Shown: positions 30,194 to 41,404, numbered from the stretch's first letter. The stretch is 64,000 bases of DNA from Paulinella micropora (GCA_009731375.1 BJOX01000075.1:527592-591591); one strand, 5' to 3'. Notes: generated by a model from the sequence alone, not told the origin. A program made the numbers and translations.

Positions 30194-33100
30194 GTGCTTG
30201 CAACCCGCTCGCGGCGCTGTGCTTCTAGTACTTCCTTGCAAGCACCACACCTCATACAGTGTAGCAATGGCTTTGCTGCCTTGTCTGATTCAGAGTGTCA
30301 TGATACTTGTGATAATGATCATAATAATTCGTCTATGTGTACGTTGGGTATGAATTCGAATAAGTTACAGTCTAAGTTTGATTGTACTGATAGAATTACT
30401 AATACTGGAATTAGTAAAAAGAGATATTTAATAAAAAAGTTTCATAAGAAAAGGAATGTCATCCGGTTAGCTCCCAAACAAACTTCCCTGCAACATATTA
30501 CCCCTAGTCGGCATGGTAATGAACACAAGATTCACTTGAAGACTGGTGACAATTTTATTCCTCCTAGGAAAAGTAAACATACTATTCGTCTTGGCTCGTA
30601 CAGTGTTCATCTAGCTAGACCTGAAGTGCGATTGGAAGTCTTGAGAGAAACAATTTTTCATAGTACTATTGATATCCTTGCAATTCAAGAGTCCTGGCTT
30701 AATCAGAAGAATACTTGTAATTCAGTTTTTGATGCACTTGAGTCACTAAATATTAAAAACAGATACGTTTTTAGCAACAACAGAAGTGGTGAAAAAGGTG
30801 GAGGCCAAGTTCTTATTGTTCATAGGAAGTTAGGTCCAGTTTCGCGGTTTGCTATCAACAGTTTTATTGATAAGTCCCAAATGCGATACTTGGAAGACAC
30901 ACAGTAGATTCTTATTAAGCATTTGAATCTTATTGTAGGAAATATGTATCTCCGTCCAACTAAAAGACAGGGAGGTGGTTTCAAATCTCAACTCAAAGCG
31001 TTGCAGTCAGTGGTTTCAGGAGTGGCACAGAGTGCCAATTATAACATTATCTTGTTAGGGGATTTTAATTTCCAAGTTAGTGCTACTAAGACGAATTTAT
31101 TTGATGCTGATTTGAAGTATATTGATAATGAGTCTTCAGGGCAAGTCAGTGGAGGAAGGGTGAGGATGATTCCGAAGCCCCATGGGAATACTACGTCACA
31201 AGCTGATGAATTTGTTCGAAATTTGAAATCTGTGCCTTTGGTTTAGTTGACTGGTTTACTTGGGGAAGCTGATTACACTTTCTGTGCTGCAAGAGGTAAC
31301 GATTCTTTGTTAGATTATTGTTTTTGCTCACCTATGCTAGTCAGTGATGTTGACAATTACGTTACCTGGCCTCATTACGCCATTCCTTTTAGTGATCACA
31401 AGTTGATTACTGTAGATCTCAAGATGCAAAAGGCGAATTCCACAAGTCAGCAGAGTGGTGGGAACTACATACCTCAAAAAACAAAGTATGTATGGAAAAG
31501 AAATGTTGATCTGAATGTATGAGGTGCTTCTCTTCCTGCCTTGCCGTGTGACCTTCATAATGCTTCATCTGATGACATCCTCCAATTCCTTTACTCAAAG
31601 TATTGCCCCATCATTGATGTCGTGGCGAGAAATAGGAGACAAATCCAAAAGCATGCTAATTTTTTCGTATATCCTGTGTTGAAAGAGTTAAGAAAGAAGA
31701 AGTTAGAATTACTTCGTCAGCTTGCACACACTAAGAATAAGAGTGAAAGGAATAAAATAATTGTGGATTTAAAGGATTTTAATCTGGTGTTTAAGAATAA
31801 ATTGAGGGAGTTAAGAAAGGAGAGAAAAGATGAGGATCTACGTCAGGTAGTAGTGGAGATGAAGGCAAACCCACGTAAGGCATGGGCTATTTTGAGGAGG
31901 TTCTTGGGTAAAGAATAGACAATTGAGAATGACGAAGGAGAGGTGGTGGTGGGTAAAGATGCAGCCACAGTTTTTGCAGAGCAGTACTATAAACAATTGA
32001 ATAGACCTACTAATTTGCCTGCACCTCCCACGCATAAGATTGAAAGGGTGAATGGTGTAAGCTTTCAGCCTGTTGTATTTCCTTTAGACAAACAATTTTT
32101 ACTGATGATGAAATTAAGAAAGCTGAAGTCTCTTTAAGGCCTAATAAGGCTGTAGGGCCAGATGGAATTCCAGGAGAGATTTTGTTGTGGCTTCTTACTG
32201 AGAGCAAAAATGCAAGGTGTCTGTTTACTGCTTTATTTAATAGGTGTTTAGCTACTGGTATTAAGCCTTTGGACCATACTAATGGCATTATCAAACCTAT
32301 CTATAAAGGTAAAGGAGGTAGGACAAAAGCTGATCAGTTTAGGCCTGTCACCTTGTTATCTGTGATTGATAAATTTTATGCCACTCTTTTGTTGAATAGA
32401 TTAACTGATTGGGTTACGCAGAATGATATGCTGCCTTTCGAACAAGGAGGAGCAAGAAGAGGCAGAGGGGGACAGCACCAGATTTTCTTACTTCATGAAT
32501 TGCTTGCTAACCATAAGGGTCCTGTCTTCTCTGCTTTCTTAGATGTGTCTAAGGCTTATGATTCTGTTGAAAGAGATCTTCTTTGGATGAAATTGGAAAG
32601 GATGGGAGTGTCTAGGTTTTTCTTATGTGCGTTGAAAGGTCTTTATCATTCAGTTCAGAGTCGAGTTGATATTCAGAATGGTATGTCTGATTGGTTTGAT
32701 GCAGGAAGAGGGGTGAGACAAGGGTGACCTCTCTCTCCTTTACTTTACTGTTTATATACAGCTGACTTAGCGAAGATGTTACGTGATTCTAATACGGGTA
32801 TCTCGATTGGGGTTAAAAGTTCAGATAGTAATTTGATTTCTCCCCTGCGTATTTCTTGTCTATTATATATTGATGATATTGTTCTGTTAGCAAAATCCCC
32901 GTCAAACCTACAAAAGCAACTGGATTTGTGCGGGGAATGGGCCCGTTCTAATAATGGGGAATACAACCAGGATAAGTCTAATGTTGTTGTGTTTAATAGT
33001 AAGAGTGAAGGTCAGAATATTATTTGGAACTTACTAGGTACGAAGGTGGCAATAGCTACCTCATACAAGTATTTGGGAGTGATCTTTGAGAGTGATTTGT

Positions 33101-34103
33101 CCCGGAAAATTATGAAAGAAGATAGGATACAGAAAGCCAAGCAGAATTTGAATATGGTCTTAGCCATGGGAGTTAGAAGAGGTATTGCACCTAATATTGC
33201 CATGCAATTGATTTCTGGATCTGTGTTTCAGTCTATGGATTGGGGAAGTGAGTTTTGGCATCCTGAATTTTGTTGGAAGGAGGGTGATACATTCAACAAT
33301 GGTGTTGCGAGAAAAGTGTTGCGTGTCCCTAGAGATTTTCCTAGCCTGGCTTGTCAAGGTGAGCTGGGGTTGTGGTCGTCGGTTGGGCGAGGTGATTATA
33401 GGAGATTGGTTTTCTTGCGGTCTCTATTGTTGATACCGGAAGATTCTTTATTAGTCCGCATGTTCAAAATTAGTTGTTTCAATGCTATTAGTAATGCTTG
33501 TAACAATTGGGTTACAAGATTATTTAGAGATGTTAAGAGGTTGTTGCCTTGTACCGCAATTCAGGATTCTTTTGCTTTTATTAAGAACTCTTCTAAGTCA
33601 AAGTTAAAAAAGATTATTCATGATTGTGAACAAAAAGATTGGAGAGAGAAATTACGCGTGTCTCCTTTGTCTATTATAAGTGTGCGAAAACGGATTTAGA
33701 AATGGAGTTTTACTTAAAAGGTCGTAATTATGAGGGGGGAAGGAAGTTAATATCTTTGGCAAGAGCGGGTTGTTTGAGGTTTGGATTGTCTGATCGTGGT
33801 TTTGGTTCCCCTGTTGATGCGATTTGTGATATATGTCATAGTCAGATCCATCATGAAACTCATGTTTTTCAAGATTGCATTCCTTGTTTTTCTACCTTGC
33901 TCACTTTACAGATTCAATGTTTTGGTTCTTGTCTTTCATGGAATAGTTTGATTTCTTTAGATCAGTGGATACATCTTTTACACTCAACATGTCTAAATTC
34001 GTTACATTCTGTTAATGCTATGAGGTTGTTTCTTAGGAGATTTTATAGACATGTCCAAAGACTAACCAGGGGTCTTGCTTCTGGTGTGTCTGTAGGATCA
34101 TAG
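30194..34103 (+). pseudogene. LINE-2 ORF2: endonuclease, reverse transcriptase and CCHC finger, decayed
   Basis: One frame from 30194 to about 32110 is interrupted by TAG 30905, TAG 31244, TGA 31520 and TAG 31916. The frame then shifts near 32110-32170 and again near 33650. Endonuclease: LAIQESW at about 30680, LLGDFNFQV at about 31055, FSDHKLITVDL at about 31390. RT: RPNKAVGPDGIPGE, FRPVTLLSVIDKFYATLL, AFLDVSKAYDSVERDLLW, RQG-stop-PLSPLLY (TGA at 32725 where Cys is usual) and LLYIDDIVLLA at about 32858-32890. A C-terminal finger, CDICHSQIHHETHVFQDC, sits at about 33820-33875. With six stops and two shifts it is dead. It belongs to a different LINE lineage from the one at 1-4090. Confidence 0.9.
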
Positions 34104-34130
34104 TCCTCGACAAGGGGGCTGCCATCCTAT

Positions 34131-34132
34131 TT

Positions 34133-34182
<50 letters not shown>
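34131..34182. repeat. (ACT)n microsatellite, 3' end of LINE-2
   Basis: A perfect ACT array 25 bases after the ORF2 end, consistent with a simple-repeat 3' tail of a LINE insertion. Confidence 0.85.
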
Positions 34183-34183
<1 letters not shown>

Positions 34184-34230
34184 ACCAGCAAAATCTTTTC
34201 TAAGTGTTTTTAACGAGTTTAATAGAATGT

Positions 34231-34336
34231 GTTGCAGTATTTGCTGTCGCGTGGCGTCGGAACAGCAAATTTGTCTTGGATCATGCATAATATGTGATGA
34301 AAATGCTGTGAGATTCAGGCGCCATAAGTCATAGTA
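34231..34336 (+). CDS. Terminal exon-like fragment, Cys-rich
   Basis: Following aatgtgttgcag, the frame CSICCRVASEQQICLGS then CIICDENAVRFRRHKS ends in TAG. It has four Cys residues in two C-x2-C pairs. An AATAAA-rich stretch follows at 34362-34375, consistent with polyadenylation. It could be the last exon of the gene at 25.8-28.5 kb, separated from it by the LINE insertion. Confidence 0.5.
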
Positions 34337-34439
34337 TTTGAAATCAAAATGCTTGCATTTTTTATAATAAACTAATAAAAAACATAATTACTTTGTTTTA
34401 GTATTTTAAACATTAATTTGAAAACTTTCCGGACATCCC

Positions 34440-34679
34440 TGGATAGATTACACAAAATATGTGATCCCTACGACCCTGTGCAGACCCTACGACCGAGCGG
34501 CTGCTGGTATCTTAAAGTGGATCATACATAGATACATACGTACATATATACAGCATATATACATCATACATACATGCATATATTTGTCTATGTGTTTGTA
34601 TGTACTTAAATTATTCTAGTGGTTTACTGCAAACCTGTTAATATGTCGATGCATTAATTTATCTTGCACCTTCCAAGTT

Positions 34680-34710
<31 letters not shown>

Positions 34711-35129
34711 CATACTCTCATTTCGTCCAAGAAGTGCCCCGAAAGAACCAATTGAAAGAAGAAAGCACCTGATTTTGCCATCAACACCAAGCGTATGGAT
34801 AGACATTGAAGAAGAACTCCAATCCGCCCTCCCTCTCATCCTCCCCTTATCTCTCATCCTGCATTCCGTCATAGCCGTCCAGTGTTGCATAGCCCGGGCT
34901 AGGTCCCTTCGGAGGTTTAGGCCTTTACACAATGTCATCATTGTAGCTTGCGCAAGCTTACGGTGCTCAAAACACTTGGACTAACGGCTTCCTTTTCTTT
35001 CTCTTCTTCCTTATCCTCCCACTCTCCATTCCTAGATTGCCTTTTTCTTCAACGTCCTTCCTCCTCTTCTTTTTCCAGAACACAGTCTACCCGTGATTCC
35101 CATCCCGGACACATGCACAGTACACAAAT
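34440..35129. other. Unassigned sequence with short TATC and TACA arrays
   Basis: TATC units at 34681-34711 and a pyrimidine-rich stretch at 34985-35085. Short ORFs (34664-34984 plus, 34705-34941 minus) carry no motif. Confidence 0.5.
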
Positions 35130-35200
35130 NNNNNNNNNNNNNNNNNNNNNNNNNNNNNNNNNNNNNNNNNNNNNNNNNNNNNNNNNNNNNNNNNNNNNNN
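35130..35200. other. Assembly gap (71 N)
   Basis: Unknown sequence. Confidence 0.99.
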
Positions 35201-35488
35201 CCTGGGGACGGTCTCTGCCACTGGCAACTCAGCCTGGGGTTCAGATCTAACTATCTCCTACAATGACGATTTTGTGTCCGCCGTTAATCGCGCGCAGCGC
35301 AAGGGCTAAACAGGCAACCAACTCCTGACCATGGCTGATGAAGTCGGGGCGTGATGCAAAGGGTTGATGAAGTCGGGGTTGTAGAAGGTAACTCACAACG
35401 AGCGTGAACTCCTGAAACCTCGACTTGCTCATGGCATCATCTCCTTAGGGCACACGCTCCTGGGGAGTGTTCTAGTGTTGTCCCGTAT

Positions 35489-35634
35489 AGTTCAAAAGGG
35501 CTCGGCTACCTTTCGGCTTGAACTGGGCACAGACACCAACCACAGCGAGACAGTGGTTGGTGTGCAGCTTGGCCGGTGCTGAAAGTTCTTGTCCGGGGGT
35601 AGTATAGGAGGCCATGGCTTTTCAAGCTAAGCCA
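35489..35634. ncRNA. Cluster of three stem-loops (possible structured RNA)
   Basis: Three successive inverted repeats. AGTTCAA (35489-35495) pairs with TTGAACT (35518-35524), with an inner AAAGG/CCTTT. ACACCAACCAC (35533-35543) pairs perfectly over 11 bp with GTGGTTGGTGT (35553-35563). TGGCTT (35615-35620) pairs with AAGCCA (35629-35634). No coding capacity is seen across them. Whether the region is transcribed is not known. Confidence 0.35.
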
Positions 35635-35644
35635 CGCCCATAGA

Positions 35645-35651
35645 TTAAACA

Positions 35652-35685
<34 letters not shown>

Positions 35686-35735
35686 CCTATCTACCTATCT
35701 ATCCATCTATCCATCTATCTATCTATCTATCTAGA
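35645..35735. repeat. (TATC)n microsatellite
   Basis: Tetranucleotide array with ACCT/ATCC variants. Confidence 0.93.
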
Positions 35736-35820
35736 TGTCTAGCATTTGGGAGCATTTGTCCCAAACCGTGCCAGGGCAACATATTAAATGTGGGACATAC
35801 GTGAAGTGGGACATTAAAAG

Positions 35821-35972
35821 AGTAAGGGTGATGGGTGGCGCCAGTTCTTCCCCGGCGGGACGGCAAAGTGTGGGACACTAGAGTAAGGGTGATGGGTAGG
35901 GCCAGTTCTTCCCCGGCGGGACGGCAAAGTGTGGGACACTAGAGTAAGGGTGATGGGTGGGGCCGGATTGGA
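35821..35972. repeat. 61-base tandem repeat, 2.5 copies
   Basis: Units start at 35821, 35882 and 35943 with agtaagggtgatgggt and contain gccagttcttccccggcggg then acggcaaagtgtgggacac. Copies are nearly identical. The third breaks off after about 30 bases. Confidence 0.9.
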
Positions 35973-36129
35973 CAACTGGATGTGCCGGTTTGACTAACCA
36001 GAGCGTGAGTTGCCGGAAATTTTGGCCACTAGAGCGGCCACTAGAGAACACTAGAGTCCAAAAGCAAAATCCGGCTCACATTTTATCTCTATACCTATTT
36101 TTATAAAATACAATATTTTAATATTAGAT

Positions 36130-36362
36130 ATCTATCTATCTGTGTGTCTATCTACTTATCTATCTACCTACTTCTCTACCTCTCTACCTCTCTACCTCTC
36201 TATCTATTTATCTATCTATCTATCCGCCTGTCTGTGCGTCTACTATCTATCTATCCATCTATCTATCTATATATCTATCTATCTATCTATCTATCTACCT
36301 ATCTACCTATCTACCTATCTACCTATCTACCTATCTATCTATCTATTTATCTATTTATCTAT

Positions 36363-36412
<50 letters not shown>

Positions 36413-36440
36413 ATCTATCTATCTATCTTATCTATCTATC

Positions 36441-36526
<86 letters not shown>

Positions 36527-36570
36527 ATATAGAATCCAACCTATCTATCAACCCACCTACCTTTTTTGGA

Positions 36571-36606
<36 letters not shown>

Positions 36607-36710
36607 GTCTATCTGTCTATCTATCTATCTATCTATCTATCTATCCATCTATCTGTTACTGTCTATCTTTCTATTTATCTTTCTATCACTGCATGTCTGT
36701 CCGTCTGTTC

Positions 36711-36761
<51 letters not shown>

Positions 36762-36794
36762 ATATAGAATCCAACCCACCTATCTTTTTTTGGA

Positions 36795-36846
<52 letters not shown>

Positions 36847-36908
36847 GTCTGTCTATCTATCTATCTTTCTATTTATCTATCTATCACTGCATGTCTGTCT
36901 GTCTGTCC

Positions 36909-36957
<49 letters not shown>

Positions 36958-36985
36958 CCTATCTATCTTATGTATATATCTATCT
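36130..36985. repeat. (TATC)n array with an internal higher-order duplication
   Basis: About 850 bases of TATC/TGTC/TACC. A non-repeat word, catatagaatccaacc followed by cttttttggaatc, occurs at 36526-36570 and again at 36760-36796, so a unit of about 230 bases is duplicated. Confidence 0.93.
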
Positions 36986-37063
36986 CAACATTTGAATGTT
37001 ATTCTTTTTTTGAATGTGTGACTAGGAACCTGCTGATTGTATTCGTGCTAGTCGCGCTGGAAA

Positions 37064-37104
<41 letters not shown>

Positions 37105-37117
37105 CTTCTCTCTCTCT

Positions 37118-37149
<32 letters not shown>

Positions 37150-37160
37150 AATATATATAC
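37064..37160. repeat. (CT)n-(TA)n microsatellite
   Basis: Dinucleotide arrays followed by (GT)n at 37170-37196. Confidence 0.93.
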
Positions 37161-37339
37161 AATTTTCATGTGTGCGTGTGTGTGTGTGTGTGTGTGTTTC
37201 TGTCTCTTTGTAGCCATGTTCCTTCAGAAACTTGGTCGCCGATAATGTGTCGAAGTGAGAGTTGTGCAACTCGTCCTTGTTTACACCTACGCCGCCCTCA
37301 TCCCCACCATCTCACCTATTAATTTATTTACACCCCGCA

Positions 37340-37595
37340 TCTTCATTCTCCTCCTCCTCTTCCTCCTCTTCCTCCTCCTCTTCCTCCTCCTCTTCCTCCT
37401 CCTCTTCCTCCTCCTCTTCCTCCTCCTCTTCCTCCTCCTTCCTCCTCCTCTTCTTCCTCTTCTTCTTCCTCTTCTTCCTCTTCGTCTTCCTCTTTTTGCT
37501 CTTCTTCTTCTTCTTCTTCCCCTCCTCCTCTTCCTCTTCTTCTTCTTCTTCTTCTTCTTCTTCTTCTTCTTCTTCTTCTTCTTCTTCTTCTTCTT
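37340..37595. repeat. (TCC/TTC)n microsatellite
   Basis: A pyrimidine trinucleotide array. It reads as poly-Ser/Leu/Phe on the plus strand and poly-Glu/Arg on the minus. The Ser frame continues in open sequence (SHTSSEAEDAESTSPSFAEA) up to a GTACTG donor-like site at 37659, so part may be coding, but this is not established. Confidence 0.9.
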
Positions 37596-37755
37596 CGTCG
37601 CATACCTCTTCAGAAGCTGAGGATGCAGAATCCACGTCGCCTTCGTTTGCAGAGGCAGGTACTGATAGTAATGTCATTCATACATTCATGTATCTATCCA
37701 CCTATAAATATAGACCTTTGTGTATGTATGTGTGTGTGAAATGGGTACCTTATAG

Positions 37756-38186
37756 GTCAAGCAGTTCGATTCGTGGGGAAGGACTACGGAATATGCATTA
37801 AATCTTTTAACTGTATCACATATACTGGAGGAGGAGGGTGGGCTTGCGCTTGCTTGTTTGCTCGCTTGCTCGCTTTTTCACTTGCTTGATTGATTGCTTG
37901 CTTGCTTGCTTGGTCGCTTGCTTGCTTGCTTGTTCGTTTGCCTGCTTGCTTGCTTGCTTCTTTGCTTGCTTGTTTGCTTGCTTACTTATTTGTTTGCTTT
38001 CTTATTTGGTTGCTTGTTTCCTTGCTTGCGTGCTTGCGTGCTTGTGTGTTAAGCAGCTTGCTTATTTGCTTGCTTGCTTACTTGCTTGTTTGCTTGCTTG
38101 CTTACTTGGTTTGTGTGTGAGTGTGTGTGGGGCGGGGGGTGGGGGGTTTGCGGGTTGTTGGTTGGTTGGTTGAGAGAGACTGAGCG

Positions 38187-38245
<59 letters not shown>

Positions 38246-38248
38246 GAG

Positions 38249-38306
<58 letters not shown>

Positions 38307-38327
38307 GAGNNNNNNNNNNGAGAGGAG

Positions 38328-38376
<49 letters not shown>

Positions 38377-39839
38377 AGAGAACGAGAATGTATAATACAG
38401 TATGGAGATAGATAAATATAGAAAATAGATTTACACGCATGTATTGTTGTACAGAAAGAGTGAATGAGAAAGATGATGGGAGAGAGAGAGGGATAGAGAG
38501 AGAGACACACACACAGAGAGAGGGAGACAGAAAGAAAGAGAGAGAGGGAGACAGAAAGAAAGAAACGGATATTCTCGATGTGATTTTGTTGGCTTGGATT
38601 GCTGTACCACTTGTTTTTATAGTATTTTCGCAATACAAGAGGCCTGCTTGGAAAACCATTGCAGACCTTTTCGAAAATCGACTGGTCGCTAGCAGGTGTA
38701 CACCTTTTCACACATTCACAAACGCACACTGGCACATACACACACATACACACACACACACACACTCACCGACAGTCGTACATACAATGCATTGCATATT
38801 GCAATTGCACAGGAAGCTTAGTTTGAATGACCTGTTCCTTTGTGGCGGAAGGAGGAACAGGTTTCATGATTTCACCTCTCGAGAAGAAGTTCCTCGATAA
38901 ACTTGAAAAGTATCTCGTAGCAAATATAGTTGTATTGTCTTGTCTTCTTCTCGCTATTGTTCTTCCTGTTCATGCAATGATTTATATACACACATACATA
39001 CATACATACATACACTGTCATAGTCAGGCGAAACCTAGCATGACATGCAAAAGAATCAGACAGGATGTTGAAACTTTCAACAAAGACATCGTGGAGTGGG
39101 CATCGGTAATATTTATGGTTACATTATAAGCATGAATTATCTATTTATGATATTGTACAGAAACAAGTTTTTGCGGAGATCTTCAATGCTACTCGGATGG
39201 TTTTCTTTCTTTCTGTCTTTCTTTCTGTCTTTCTTTCTGTCTTTCTTTCTGTCTTTCTTTCTGTCTTTCTTTCTGTCTTTCTTTTCTTTCGTTTTTTCAT
39301 TGCCTTCATTGCTTGCTTTTTCTTTTTCTTTCTTTTTCTTTCTCTCTTTCTCTTTCTTTCTCTTGCTTTCTCTTGCTTTCTCTTGCTTTCTCTTGCTTTC
39401 TCTTGCTTTCTCTTTCTTTCTCTTTCTTTCTCTTTCTTTCTATTTCTTTCTCTTTCTTTCTCTTTCTTTCTCTTTCTTTCTCTTTCTTTCTCTTCTTTCT
39501 CTTTCTTTCTCTTTCTTTCTCTTTTTTTCTCTTTTTTTCTTTCTCTTTCTTTCTATTTGTTTCTATTTGTTTCTATTTCTTTCTTTCTTTTTATTTTTCT
39601 TTCTTTCTTTTTCTTGCTTGCTTCCTGATTGAATATCTGCAACGTTCTCTTTTTTGATTTCTTTCTTTCTTTCTTTCTTGTTTGCTTGCTTTCTTTCTTT
39701 CGTGCTTTCATCCCAGACTGATTCAGTGCTAACCCAGGGCTGACTCAGGGCTGACTCAGGGCTGACTCAGCCCTGAGTCAGCCCTAAGCTAGCCCTAAGC
39801 TAGCCCTGAGTCAGCCGTCAGCCCTGAGTCAGTGCTATT

Positions 39840-39883
<44 letters not shown>

Positions 39884-40556
39884 TTACTTTCTCTCTCTCT
39901 CTCTCTGTATTACATGCTTATTAGACAGTATCGACCCACCAAGGCGCCAAACCCGCACCTGCAGTTTCTGGTGCAGTCTCTGTACCAAAGCGCACAGCGG
40001 ACCCTAGAACAGCTGCTGCAGGTAAACACTAGTTCTTTCGCTTACAATCAACATGTTTATAACAATGTATAATAGGAGTCAAAACAGGCGTTTCGTCAAG
40101 TGCTGACGCTGGCAGTGAAAGTTCAGTAAAGGTATTCTCATTCTTGCAATTTTCCTGTTCATATTGAGAATGAATATTCTAGTTGGATGAAAAGTCCGGA
40201 GTTGCACCAGCTCCTAAAAAACAGAAAGTTGAACAGCCGGCAGACGTTCCATCACCTGAAAAATCAAGTCAGACCAAGAAGCTCTGGTACGAGAACACAC
40301 AAAGAGAAGGAGAGAGAGAGAGTAAGTGAGTGAGAAAGTGAGAAAGTGAGAAAGAGAGAAAGAGAGAGATGGAGAGAGGTCGTAGAGAGAGAGAGAGAGA
40401 GAGAGATGAAAAGAGAGAGAGAGAGAGACAAGTAAGTAATATTTATTCTAGAAAATTGTAAGCAACATACTTATGTATTGTAGGTACAGCACGTTCAAGA
40501 ACTACATCTCTCGCTTTCGTGTTCGTTGTACTCAGTATGATCAAACCTACCCATAA
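37756..40556 (+). CDS. 3' exons of an unidentified spliced gene (nine exons phased)
   Basis: Exons in one frame are 37756-37837, 38623-38695, 38813-38888, 39028-39105, 39161-39199, 39929-40021, 40076-40114, 40183-40286 and 40484-40556 (TAA). Their phases match at each junction: G+TA, AG+G, then phase 0 until TG+G. The peptide is helical early on (SWGRTTEYALNLLTVSHILE, KTIADLFENRLVAS, RQDVETFNKDIVEWAS, PNPHLQFLVQSLYQSAQRTL), then a Pro/Lys linker (APAPKKQKVEQPADVPSPEK), ending YSTFKNYISRFRVRCTQYDQ-TYP. The donors at 38889 (GTTCCT) and 40115 (GTGAAA) are weak. A stronger-looking site at 40132 puts TAA in frame. The family is not recognised. Introns are CT, GA, GCTT and TTTC arrays. Confidence 0.58.
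37850..38110. repeat. (GCTT)n microsatellite
   Basis: Intronic array. The Leu/Ala/Cys frames are shadows. Confidence 0.93.
38165..38570. repeat. (TA)n-(GA)n microsatellite containing a 10-N gap
   Basis: A purine dinucleotide array with the gap at 38310-38319, in the same intron. Confidence 0.93.
39200..39710. repeat. (TTTC)n microsatellite with higher-order variants
   Basis: TTTC units with phased variants (TTTCTGTC, TTTCTCTTGC, TTTCTCTT) in blocks, occupying the intron between exons 39161 and 39929. Confidence 0.95.
39722..39838. repeat. Palindromic minisatellite of TGACTCA-type units
   Basis: Left half: three direct copies of GGGCTGACTCA. Right half: copies of its complement, CCCTGAGTCAG, mixed with CCCTAAGCTAG. 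The whole is an imperfect inverted repeat of about 115 bases. Each unit contains the AP-1/TRE heptamer TGACTCA. Confidence 0.88.
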
Positions 40557-40729
40557 TCGCAAGATATCCAAAACTTGAGCTCGAAATTATTTGATTCATA
40601 CTGCGGAAACAAACTGGAAAAGGGAAAAGGTCTTGTCACAACGGAATGATTAAATTACATTTATGATTTTATTTTATTTTCTTAAGTTAAAACCTAGACC
40701 TGCTTGATAGCAGTTAAGGATTAGTCCGG

Positions 40730-40829
40730 CTCGTCGGCTCCGGCTCGTCGGCGGAGCCGACGAGAAACCGTTACGTTCCGGCCTGAGGCCGGACATGTCT
40801 ATTGGCTTTGCCGGGCGCCAGCCCGGCAA
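40730..40829. other. Three consecutive GC-rich perfect hairpins downstream of a gene
   Basis: CTCGTCGGCTCCG (40730-40742) pairs with 40752-40764 over 13 bp. TCCGGCC pairs with GGCCGGA (40777-40793) with a TGA loop. TTGCCGGGC pairs with GCCCGGCAA (40808-40829) with a 4- to 5-base loop. They start about 170 bases after the TAA of the preceding gene in AT-rich DNA and look like mobile palindromic repeats or a strong 3' structure. Confidence 0.8.
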
Positions 40830-40971
40830 GGTTATTTTAATTATAAGTGTTTTGGTTATGCTGGTTCAACTTTTGCTTTCCACATGCCTTTGTTTTCTGT
40901 TGTGTTTTGCTAGCCTAGGCTAAGCCAGCAAGTGCCTTCGTTTCTATTTAGTGTTTATCTACGTGCCCCAC

Positions 40972-41404
40972 ATGAAGTTTCCAAAGAACGCAACTGCTTC
41001 CGTGTACGCAGGGTTCATCTTGTTACCAGAAGGGGTGCTCAAGATTTTCGGAGAGAATTCGGCCAAAGGTCGGCTCATGGGGTCGATTTCCAAGGTGGTG
41101 GGCGACAATTTCAGACAGTTTGATTATGTCCTCCAGGGAGCTAATCTTCGAGCTGAGAAGGTGCCCGTGCGACCATGGAGATGCAAAGAAAGGGACTGTC
41201 ATCTTCGACGAAGGTGCTCTCTGGAAACCAAGCCCATCGGCGGAAGAAGAGAAGTTTACAACTATCTTGCTTGCTAAGGCAGTAACTAAGAATAATTTTA
41301 TTGATGTTTCAAAGCAGATCGAACTAGATTCAGCTCTGAAGCCTGCCTTGAAGAGGACCCGCAAACACGGTCGAGCATTTCGCCCATATCAATGCCGAAA
41401 AGAG
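40972..41404 (+). pseudogene. Unidentified ORF, one frameshift, possibly N-terminal part of a copia polyprotein
   Basis: A frame from ATG 40972 (MKFPKNATASVYAGFILLPE ... VVGDNFRQFDYVLQG) shifts near 41150 into CPCDHGDAKKGTVIFDEGAL ... LKPALKRTRKHGRAFRPYQC and stops at 41405-41407. It sits upstream of clear copia domains on the same strand. No Gag motif can be named. Confidence 0.4.

Noticed and set aside
30905-32727. Alternative genetic code with TAG or TGA reassigned
   Set aside because: Stops of two kinds plus frameshifts occur in LINE-2, while the intact LINE and the spliced genes avoid in-frame stops. Ordinary decay explains it.
35335-35400. Hammerhead-type ribozyme core
   Set aside because: A ctgatga word occurs, but the required partner core sequence and stems are not present.
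35821-35972. CRISPR array
   Set aside because: Units are directly adjacent 61-base repeats without variable spacers, in a eukaryotic setting.
36142-37245. 367-codon Ser/Tyr/Leu/Ile ORF
   Set aside because: It is a pure TATC/CT microsatellite translation.
37324-37677. Poly-Glu protein on the minus strand
   Set aside because: It is the complement of the TCC/TTC array. The Ser frame on the plus strand has slightly better support but is also unproven.
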